From: a virus
Length of the DNA stretch: 24,118 nucleotides
Virus record (IMG/VR): IMGVR_UViG_3300027881_000075
Span: 1 to 24,118 of that record
Strand: one strand, 5' to 3'
The position numbers were made by a program, and so were the translations under genes. Shown here in pieces: positions 1 to 5,424 of this stretch (the stretch's first letter is position 1; each line of letters starts with the position of its first letter). Under the pieces are notes generated by a model, which had not been told where the DNA came from, did no database searches, and was given only the letters and a program-made list of their open reading frames with translations.

Positions 1-1679
1 AAAACGATGATGGCACTTATAGTTGGATTGAAGGGGGCGACATACCAGAAACACCCGAGTGGGTTAGTGATATTATGGGTGTGCCATGGGCTGCTAAACC
101 CGGGCGAGGCAATGAGGAAGTAGGGGAAGATTACATAGAGGAAAGATATGAGCTTAGCCAAATCGCCGCTATGTTGGACCACATTAATACCGATGCTATA
201 TCGTACGAAGAGTGGCTATTTATTGGACAAGCGATTAACTCCCAATACCCCGATAAAGATGGCCTCAGTTTGTGGGACGGTTGGAGCGCAACCGGGGAAC
301 GATACATCCAAGGTGAGTGCGAGAAACGATGGCCTGGATTTAATCCCGCTGGAACCATACGAGTCGGTAGTCTTATCTATTTCGCTAAAGAAGGCGGCTA
401 TGATCCGTCAAGTGACCCAGCAAGGGCCGGAGATTTTAGCGAGTTGGTACAGGCTATGAACACGGATAATGCCATACTTCTAACCGGGGGCAAGATACGA
501 ATCGTGCACCGGGATAAAGTGGGCGGAATCCACATAATGGGCACCCAAGATTTTAATACCCTGATGTATAACCGTAAGGTAACAATTCCCGGTAAACGAG
601 GGAAGCAACCGACTGAAGCTGATGTTTGGATGGCTCACTCTGATCGGCGGGAGTGTATTAGAGGTATGGGCTTCTTTCCGGATGAAGATTTATGGTGTAA
701 TGGTTATGTTAATCTATGGCAAGGATGGGGGGTTAAACCGGAGGAAGGGGATTGGTCCTTATTTGATAGCCACATCAAGGAAATCTTATGTGGGGGCGAT
801 GAGGAATTACATGATTATATCCTTGATTGGATAGCCGACATAATTCAGGACCCGATGGTGCCAAAAGGTACTGCAATCGTAATGCACGGGGAGGAAGGTG
901 TCGGAAAGGGAACTTTCTGTGAAATGGTGGGTGGAATAGTAGGACGGACCCACTATAAGCATGTAACTAACCCACGGCATCTTGTTGGTAACTTTAACTA
1001 TCATCTTATGGACGGATTGTTCGTGTTCGCAGACGAGGTAATTTACGGTGGAGATAGACAAACGGCAGGTGTCCTCAAATCGATGGTCACTGAAAAGCAA
1101 CTGGTGTGTGAACGTAAGGGTATTGACTCTTTTATGTACGATAACCGAATCCGACTCGCTGTGGCCTCCAATGCGGATTGGTTTATACCTGCAGGGCCGG
1201 AATCAAGAAGATGGCTCGTACTGGAAGTCAGCAACAAGTACGCAAATAACCGCCGTTACTTCGATGCTCTATTCGACCAGATGTTAGATGATGGGGGTTT
1301 AGCTGCGATGATGTTCGACCTCCAGAGTAGGAAGATTGAGAGCAATTTGGCCAAGGCTATTGTAACTGAGGGATTAAAGACCCAACGGGCAATATATAAG
1401 GCTACGGGTGATTCAGTCGATGTTTGGATGGACGAGTGTATTGGCAGACACGACTTAGGAGTTGTTACTGCTGATGAATCTTGGCCAGACGACGTAGATA
1501 GAATGGGGCTATTCGAAGCTTTCTCTGATTGGGCTAAGAATAGGAAAATAAGAACCAAGGGTGTAGTTCATTTTTATAAGAAGGTAGAAGCATATGGGTT
1601 CGTCAAGCACAGACCAAGAACAGAAGGAATACGACGATGGAAATACAAGGTCCCCCCGCATGACAAGTTTACAACCTAA
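1..1679 (+). CDS. PrimPol / PriCT-2 / DUF5906 primase-helicase (5' end cut off)
   Basis: This is a replicative primase-helicase, open in frame from base 3 with no stop, so the N-terminus lies outside the window. The ATG at base 75 is internal. The first codons (YSWIEGG...PETPEWV, bases 18-65) resemble the end of a bifunctional primase-polymerase (AEP/PrimPol) domain. Next comes a PriCT-2-like region (about bases 165-410: YEEWLFIGQAIN, LWDGWSA, IRVGSLIYFAKEGG). A DUF5906/D5-like helicase core follows, with Walker A GEEGVGKGT (888-914), Walker B GLFVFADEV (about 1014-1040), a sensor-like LAVASNAD and an arginine-finger-like ESRRW. The last 60 residues look like a winged helix. It should prime and unwind phage DNA. 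It overlaps purZ by 20 nt, which links replication to Z-nucleotide synthesis, as with the PrimPol of Z-phage S-2L. The helicase call is firm. The PrimPol call rests on about 25 residues. Confidence 0.88.
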   Translation, partial: NDDGTYSWIEGGDIPETPEWVSDIMGVPWAAKPGRGNEEVGEDYIEERYELSQIAAMLDHINTDAISYEEWLFIGQAINSQYPDKDGLSLWDGWSATGERYIQGECEKRWPGFNPAGTIRVGSLIYFAKEGGYDPSSDPARAGDFSELVQAMNTDNAILLTGGKIRIVHRDKVGGIHIMGTQDFNTLMYNRKVTIPGKRGKQPTEADVWMAHSDRRECIRGMGFFPDEDLWCNGYVNLWQGWGVKPEEGDWSLFDSHIKEILCGGDEELHDYILDWIADIIQDPMVPKGTAIVMHGEEGVGKGTFCEMVGGIVGRTHYKHVTNPRHLVGNFNYHLMDGLFVFADEVIYGGDRQTAGVLKSMVTEKQLVCERKGIDSFMYDNRIRLAVASNADWFIPAGPESRRWLVLEVSNKYANNRRYFDALFDQMLDDGGLAAMMFDLQSRKIESNLAKAIVTEGLKTQRAIYKATGDSVDVWMDECIGRHDLGVVTADESWPDDVDRMGLFEAFSDWAKNRKIRTKGVVHFYKKVEAYGFVKHRPRTEGIRRWKYKVPPHDKFTT

Positions 1680-2643
1680 GGTTGATCTGGTTGTAGATCT
1701 TCAATACGGGAGTACAGGTAAGGGACTAATTTGTGGATATTTGGGGGAGACAGGTGATTATGATACCTGTATTACCGCCAATATGCCCAATGCAGGTCAT
1801 ACTTACATATCAAAGAATGGGGTACGGTACATGTTTAAGGTACTGCCCAGTTCAGCCATAGGTAAGAATATAACGCAAGTTTTAATTGGCCCCGGGGCTG
1901 TATTTAGTCTCGATAGGCTAAAGGAGGAAATGGTACATTTACGTACGAACCAAACTCTACGTATCCATCCATGCGCAATGGTGCTAGCTCCAGAGCATGT
2001 CAAGAAAGAAGCGGCGATGGTAGATCGAATAGGCAGTACGGCACAAGGTAGCGCTGCTGCGGTGTGTGAAAAGATGATGAGATATAAGGCATCAATCACT
2101 AAAGATGCGCTAAGGAACACGGAATTTAGCCAGTATGTTGCTAGCCATTCTGAATGGCAAATCCGGCTAGAATCTTCAGCCGGTATACTTGCAGAGGGGT
2201 CGCAGGGCTTCAGTCTTGGGATTAACACCCAGTTCTATCCCTATACCACCAGTCGGGATTGTAGTCCTGCGGCTTTTCTCTCCAATATGGGTATCCCAAT
2301 CCCTATGCTTAACATAGTAATCGGGACCTGCAGAACTCTGCCCATTAGAGTTGGTGGGAACAGTGGCGACTGTTACGCGGATCAGGAGGAACTGTCGTGG
2401 GAGGAACTCCAGCTCCCCCCAGAACACACAACAGTGACCAACCGGGTACGGCGAGTTTTCACATACTCTAAGATGCAGATAGAGGAGGCTTGTTGGCATT
2501 GCGCTCCTGATCTAGTCTTCTTGAACTTCGCCAACTACGTAGAGAAACACTACGTGGAAAATATAGTAGCCCACATTGACGAAATGAGTACGGTCAGGTG
2601 GGTTGGGTTTGGACCAACATACCAAGATGTGGGGTTAATATGA
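1660..2643 (+). CDS. purZ: PurZ, 2-aminoadenylosuccinate synthetase
   Basis: A 327-aa member of the adenylosuccinate synthetase superfamily. PurZ ligates L-aspartate to dGMP using ATP or dATP, giving a precursor that host PurB converts to dZMP (2-amino-dAMP). Seen here: P-loop YGSTGKG (residues 16-22), where PurA enzymes have WGDEGKG, so the catalytic Asp13 of E. coli PurA is Ser18. The NAGHT histidine is kept (His47). EGSQGFSLG with YPYTTSRD, RVGG, TTVTNRVRRVF (257-267, the aspartate-loop position) and GFGPTY near the C-terminus are all PurA-fold landmarks. The PurA guanine-binding TKLD motif is replaced by NFAN (289-292), which fits ATP rather than GTP use. I chose ATG 1660, not the ORF-longest ATG at 1594, because the fold begins at VDLVVDLQ and 1660 gives only a 20-nt overlap with the helicase gene. 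An ordinary PurA is unlikely given Ser18. Confidence 0.95.
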   Translation: MTSLQPKVDLVVDLQYGSTGKGLICGYLGETGDYDTCITANMPNAGHTYISKNGVRYMFKVLPSSAIGKNITQVLIGPGAVFSLDRLKEEMVHLRTNQTLRIHPCAMVLAPEHVKKEAAMVDRIGSTAQGSAAAVCEKMMRYKASITKDALRNTEFSQYVASHSEWQIRLESSAGILAEGSQGFSLGINTQFYPYTTSRDCSPAAFLSNMGIPIPMLNIVIGTCRTLPIRVGGNSGDCYADQEELSWEELQLPPEHTTVTNRVRRVFTYSKMQIEEACWHCAPDLVFLNFANYVEKHYVENIVAHIDEMSTVRWVGFGPTYQDVGLI

Positions 2644-2963
2644 AAAAATACATAAGCGTACATGAGGCGGATTTAACTGTGATTTCCCGGGCCATTAAGC
2701 ACTGGGCCGATGAAATTATGCCGGATAGAACTCCGGCTGACGCCATCAAGAAACTTTCAATGGAGGAAGTGCCAGAACTCTGGCGAGCGTTGAAAGAGAA
2801 TGGTGAAGTGGATGCGGGTGAAATAGCCGATGTTCTTATCCTTGCTTTAGACATTTGTGAGCTAGAGAACATTAATCCACTAATAGCGATCCACGCAAAG
2901 ATGATGGAAAATTGCGCCAGAAAGTGGAAAATTGAATATGGGGTTATGCAACATGAAGATTAA
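2640..2963 (+). CDS. mazZ: MazZ, MazG-like dGTP pyrophosphohydrolase
   Basis: A 107-aa all-alpha NTP pyrophosphohydrolase of the MazG/DUF550 type. The Mg-binding signature is visible as EVPE (residues 43-46) followed by EIAD (61-64), within KLSMEEVPEL and GEIADVLILALDI. The C-terminus (KMMENCARKW...GVMQH) follows the usual end of DUF550 proteins. In Z-phages this enzyme cleaves dGTP to dGMP and PPi, supplying the PurZ substrate. The ATG at 2640 overlaps the purZ stop as ATGA, so translation is coupled. A longer reading from 2598 lies inside purZ and adds residues outside the fold, so I rejected it. The family is clear from sequence. The dGTP specificity is inferred from its place between purZ and datZ. 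Confidence 0.92.
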   Translation: MKKYISVHEADLTVISRAIKHWADEIMPDRTPADAIKKLSMEEVPELWRALKENGEVDAGEIADVLILALDICELENINPLIAIHAKMMENCARKWKIEYGVMQHED

Positions 2964-3453
2964 TGATATTCTACGGGCATCGGGGGTCACACGCTGGCAT
3001 ATCGTCCGGACCGTACGCCCCCAGAGCCTAGCGGAGCATACGTTCGATGTGACCATGATTGCCAGAGCTATTGCCAAAATTGCGGGGTACGATGATTATG
3101 AAATCACAAAAGCAGCGCTTTTACACGACCTCGATGAAATTGTCACCGGGGACATACCAACGCCTACTAAGGAAAAAGCTAGGGATAACGGATGGGAACT
3201 CAATGACCTCTACAAGCAAGTCACGGGGCGGGTGCTTGAGCCAGACGAGGCCCTTATTATACAGTTGGCGGACAAAATGGCCGACCTCTATTGGCTGTGG
3301 CTGCACGCATTGGGACCCCATGCGAATCGCGTTTATGAGTCTATGGCCGAATACTACAATGAACTCGTGCGGTCCGAATCGATACCGGATAACATCAGGG
3401 AAGCTGCCCTCGAAGTTCAGATGCAGATGTTATCTGAGGAGTTTACAACGTGA
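2953..3453 (+). CDS. datZ: DatZ, HD-domain dATP triphosphohydrolase
   Basis: A 166-aa HD-domain phosphohydrolase of the YfbR/DatZ type. Metal ligands are visible as His29 (SLAEHTF), His58-Asp59 (LLHDLDE) and Asp107 (LADKMADL). The Arg14-Trp15 pair (TRWHIVRT) matches the RW motif before the first His in YfbR-like enzymes. DatZ removes the triphosphate from dATP, emptying the pool so that dZTP is incorporated opposite T. ATG 2953 is chosen over TTG 2932 and ATG 2938 because it places RW about 14 residues in and reduces the overlap with mazZ to 11 nt. A GGGG at 2940-2943 could act as ribosome binding site. By sequence alone it could be a general 5'-deoxynucleotidase. The gene order makes DatZ the much better call. 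Confidence 0.92.
   Translation: MKINDILRASGVTRWHIVRTVRPQSLAEHTFDVTMIARAIAKIAGYDDYEITKAALLHDLDEIVTGDIPTPTKEKARDNGWELNDLYKQVTGRVLEPDEALIIQLADKMADLYWLWLHALGPHANRVYESMAEYYNELVRSESIPDNIREAALEVQMQMLSEEFTT
3436..3441 (+). promoter_or_regulatory. Ribosome binding site for the nuclease gene
   Basis: GAGGAG lies 8 nt before the GTG at 3450, inside the end of datZ. It favours GTG 3450 (overlapping the datZ stop as GTGA) over the ATG at 3471. Confidence 0.6.
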
Positions 3454-3947
3454 GTAGGGGTGAAACAAAGATGTGGAAATACCTAGGGCCAAAACTTAAG
3501 CCCTATGGTCACTTTGAGAGGATTGAAAGTCATGAAACAGCAATTGGAACTCCCGATGTTAACTATTGCATCGAAGGGTACTGCAATAGTCTCGAACTTA
3601 AATACACCGAGAATGAAAAGAAGTGTATCTTACGACCCAGCCAGTCGGGGTGGTTCCGTAAGCGTTGCAGAGCTAAGGGGCAACCGTGGCTCCTCCTTTG
3701 TGCGAATATACGACAAACGAGGGGGTGGTGCCTCATTCCCGGTACAAATGTGCCTGGACTTGTTCACACTAAAGACGTAAAACACTGGTTACGCGTAGGA
3801 ATAATGGTATGGGAAGAAAAGATAATAATAGAGCAACTCGTGACATTCTTAGGTACTTACCTAGTGGCGTCACAAGAAGGGTCAGATGGGAACAACACAG
3901 AGGAATCCTCTGGGTTGATATTGCCCTCACATCTAAAGAAGAACTAG
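3450..3947 (+). CDS. VRR-NUC-like PD-(D/E)XK nuclease
   Basis: A 165-aa protein whose first 125 residues look like a small PD-(D/E)XK nuclease of the VRR-NUC / Holliday-junction-resolvase kind. Seen: GTPDVN with Asp36, then LELK with Glu49 and Lys51, then RPSQSGW with Gln65 and an aromatic, all in family order, followed by hydrophobic strands (PWLLL). It could resolve branched replication or packaging intermediates, or cut host DNA. The sequence does not say which. It starts at GTG 3450 in a 4-nt overlap with datZ, so it belongs to the same operon as the Z genes. The last 45 or so residues (after VKHWL) look unlike the family, and 139 nt of the gene overlap the next reading frame, so the C-terminus may be wrong or non-essential. 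Family call moderate to good; role unknown. Confidence 0.72.
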   Translation: MSRGETKMWKYLGPKLKPYGHFERIESHETAIGTPDVNYCIEGYCNSLELKYTENEKKCILRPSQSGWFRKRCRAKGQPWLLLCANIRQTRGWCLIPGTNVPGLVHTKDVKHWLRVGIMVWEEKIIIEQLVTFLGTYLVASQEGSDGNNTEESSGLILPSHLKKN

Positions 3948-4120
3948 AATGGGTCCATAAGCAGATGTTTAAGCGTGCCCCGTGCTTTGCTATGGTTCGG
4001 ATTCATCAGCTTATTTGGACATATTATACAGGGGCAGCCGTAGGTGAAGATTATCACCTAACCACGATTGGGCAGACCTGTTACGATCTCATGCGCGATG
4101 CTTTAGAGCTTCGACGATAG
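3809..4120 (+). CDS. Unknown 103-aa protein, last gene of the + operon
   Basis: I do not recognise this protein. It is 103 aa, mixed charged and aromatic (W, Y, H rich), with no signal peptide or membrane segment. TAGGA at 3796-3800 sits 8 nt before the ATG and is a plausible ribosome binding site. It overlaps the nuclease gene by 139 nt in another frame, far more than any other overlap in the window, and its last 40 nt overlap the convergent gene on the - strand. Its composition looks more protein-like than the nuclease tail in the shared stretch. This supports it as the real gene there, but both frames may be used. Confidence 0.55.
   Translation: MGRKDNNRATRDILRYLPSGVTRRVRWEQHRGILWVDIALTSKEELEWVHKQMFKRAPCFAMVRIHQLIWTYYTGAAVGEDYHLTTIGQTCYDLMRDALELRR
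4041..4060. repeat. Inverted repeat near the convergent operon ends
   Basis: TAGGTGA (4041-4047) and TCACCTA (4054-4060) form a perfect 7-bp stem with a 6-nt loop. It lies inside the end of the 103-aa + gene and about 20 nt beyond the stop of the last - strand gene. There is no U-rich tract on either side, so a standard intrinsic terminator is not supported. It could be chance. Confidence 0.3.
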
Positions 4121-4296
4121 TTCTTCTTAGCTTTTTTCTTCTTACGTATACTCTTTACGGCCTTCTTCTTGCGATGGATGGGGTAAACTTTACCACCACG
4201 TTTAATCGCGTCCGCGCCTCTAATCGTATATACAGACCCCCTTGGAGTCCTACCTGTTATGCGTTCTAACTGTTTTGTGAATTTTCCTTTGGACAT
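4081..4296 (-). CDS. Small highly basic protein, 71 aa
   Basis: Unrecognised. The C-terminal half is dominated by Lys and Arg (RKKKAVK, RKKKKAKK, YRRSSK), giving a very high net positive charge that suggests binding to nucleic acid or another polyanion. No membrane segment. The start ATG at 4296 shares one base with the stop of the gene before it (TAATG), so translation is coupled. It is the last gene of the late operon and its end overlaps the convergent + gene by 40 nt. Function unknown. Confidence 0.6.
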   Translation of the reverse strand: MSKGKFTKQLERITGRTPRGSVYTIRGADAIKRGGKVYPIHRKKKAVKSIRKKKKAKKNYRRSSKASRMRS

Positions 4297-4454
4297 TATC
4301 GCTTCCGCTTTCCCTTTCTCTTTTTGCGTTTAGCTGTTTTTCCCTTAGAGTGAGCAATGAATTTCTTTGCCCCAGCCTTAGATATCCCGATTTTCGACCT
4401 ACCAGATGCCGCTGCATACATTGCCCTCTTTTGCTTTGCTGATTTAAATGGCAT
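4296..4454 (-). CDS. Small basic phage protein of the MPFKS-type family, 52 aa
   Basis: A 52-aa protein beginning MPFKSAKQKRAMYAAASG and ending in a run of Lys/Arg (TAKRKKRKGKRKR). Short proteins with this opening are common in tailed phages and some prophages, but I know of no established function. The gene is flanked by two TAATG junctions (with the 3TM holin gene before it and the 71-aa basic gene after it), which supports it as real despite its size. Strong positive charge suggests nucleic-acid contact; this is inference only. Confidence 0.7.
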   Translation of the reverse strand: MPFKSAKQKRAMYAAASGRSKIGISKAGAKKFIAHSKGKTAKRKKRKGKRKR

Positions 4455-4858
4455 TACTTTGTCTTCCCTTTAATCTTCTCCATGGTTCGAAGTGTACCAA
4501 GGCCCAAGAGCGCGAACACTAACTCCATAATCACGCCTTCGGGTAAGTTTGGTCCATTTTGACCTGTGATCCACTGAATCCACGGATTGATCAAAAACAT
4601 ATTAGCTAAGCCAACGCCCCCAACCCAACCCATAAACGGTCGCCAGCCTGCAACAAATCGTGATCGGTGACTGGCTTCGATCTTGTTAAGCTCAATCTGG
4701 GCCATATCGGGCGCTTGAGCGAGCCGAATCCGTACCTCTTCGTGGGTTAATTTCTCATCTTTCGATGTGAAGAGATTGTCGACAATGGAGCCAACCGCAG
4801 TTATACCGGCTACCGCTTGGTCACCGCCGAAGATTTTACTTAGAAGACCCAAGGACAT
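4454..4858 (-). CDS. Holin, 3TM family
   Basis: A 134-aa protein resembling the 3TM holin family first described from gene transfer agents. It has an N-terminal amphipathic part, a central IELNKIEASHRSRF stretch, the hallmark WRPFMGWVGG (about residues 72-81), and hydrophobic segments at about 77-98 and 108-124, ending in basic residues. It would form the inner-membrane lesion that starts lysis. The start is uncertain: AAGGAG (4860-4865) is only 1 nt from ATG 4858 but 7 nt from an in-frame TTG at 4850-4852, so the real start may be TTG or both may be used. It overlaps the upstream small membrane gene by 23 nt and ends in a TAATG junction. Confidence 0.82.
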   Translation of the reverse strand: MSLGLLSKIFGGDQAVAGITAVGSIVDNLFTSKDEKLTHEEVRIRLAQAPDMAQIELNKIEASHRSRFVAGWRPFMGWVGGVGLANMFLINPWIQWITGQNGPNLPEGVIMELVFALLGLGTLRTMEKIKGKTK

Positions 4859-5033
4859 TCTCCTTCTTGAGATAGCCCCACCCGGCAGAAATGGCCACGA
4901 CTAAATAACCATGATATTCGGGCGGAATCTGTACGTAGATTGCAGGCCACGCTAGTTTAATTATTAAAAGGAGAGTCGCTGCTGCAAAGCCAGCGAGTCC
5001 AGCTGCTTGAATTGTACTTGAAGGTTTATTCAT
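4836..5033 (-). CDS. Small membrane protein, possible second holin or antiholin
   Basis: A 65-aa protein with a clear transmembrane helix (AGLAGFAAATLLLIIKLAWPAIYV, about residues 12-35; ends approximate) and a weaker hydrophobic segment (YLVVAISAGWGYL). Its place between the secreted FN3 gene and the 3TM holin suggests a lysis role, such as a class II holin or an antiholin. This rests on position and topology only. ATG 5033 is preferred over GTG 5042 because GGGGTG precedes it at a good distance. Confidence 0.65.
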   Translation of the reverse strand: MNKPSSTIQAAGLAGFAAATLLLIIKLAWPAIYVQIPPEYHGYLVVAISAGWGYLKKENVLGSSK

Positions 5034-5073
5034 TTTGAACACCCCGGTGGTTTAGGTTGTGGTCTTGGTGGTA

Positions 5074-5424
5074 TTACGGTAGGACGACAGAGAAGCCTGA
5101 TGGTGCCTCCGGTTTGGATGGCGCGACAGTAAAATTTACGACGTTACTTGCGTCCGATTCCTCCCCATTGGTTGCCACCGTTGTAGCATGACAAGTATAA
5201 TTACCCTGAGGTAATGTGGGAGATACCCAAGTATCTGTCCCACCGGTATTCGGTGCGTTGCCCAGTAACACCGAATTACAGTAAATGTTATATGAAGCAA
5301 TCTCTGCATCCGGTAAAGTGGACCCATCAGTGTTTTGCGTTGGCGGTGTCCACGTGAACGTCTTAGATTCAATTGCAAACACCAATGGTGCACACAATAA
5401 TAGGCAGTATAGTAATTTTTTCAT
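5074..5424 (-). CDS. Secreted fibronectin type III-like protein
   Basis: A 116-aa protein with a signal peptide (MKKLLYCLLLCAPLVFA, likely cleaved after VFA, no lipobox) and one immunoglobulin-like FN3 domain. FN3 features seen: TFTWTPPTQNTDGSTL, IASYNIYC, LPQGNYTCHATTV, GEESDASNVVNFTV. Two Cys in the domain (about residues 49 and 78) could pair in the periplasm. It lies between endolysin and holin genes, and similar short secreted FN3 proteins occur in phage lysis regions, but a role in lysis is inferred. The ATG overlaps the endolysin stop as ATGA and has a strong GGGAGGT site. After the stop, the -1 frame continues for about 14 codons as a proline-rich stretch (PPRPQPKPPG), which may be chance or a lost C-terminus. 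Confidence 0.72.
   Translation of the reverse strand: MKKLLYCLLLCAPLVFAIESKTFTWTPPTQNTDGSTLPDAEIASYNIYCNSVLLGNAPNTGGTDTWVSPTLPQGNYTCHATTVATNGEESDASNVVNFTVAPSKPEAPSGFSVVLP

Noticed and set aside
1594-1659. Longer purZ start at ATG 1594
   Set aside because: The extra 22 residues lie inside the helicase gene, are polar and low in structure, and precede the natural start of the fold at VDLVVDLQ.
75-1679. Helicase gene starting at ATG 75
   Set aside because: The frame is open to the window edge and the upstream codons read like the end of a PrimPol domain, so 75 is internal.
1660-2643. Reading purZ as a host-like adenylosuccinate synthetase (purA)
   Set aside because: Ser in place of the catalytic Asp, loss of TKLD, short length and the mazZ/datZ neighbours all point to PurZ.
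4041-4060. Inverted repeat as a bidirectional terminator
   Set aside because: Stem is only 7 bp and there is no U-tract on either strand, so it is listed only as a repeat.
5034-5100. Proline-rich -1 frame as a separate outer-membrane spanin gene
   Set aside because: No start codon, no signal peptide or lipobox, and very short. Kept only as a note on the FN3 gene.
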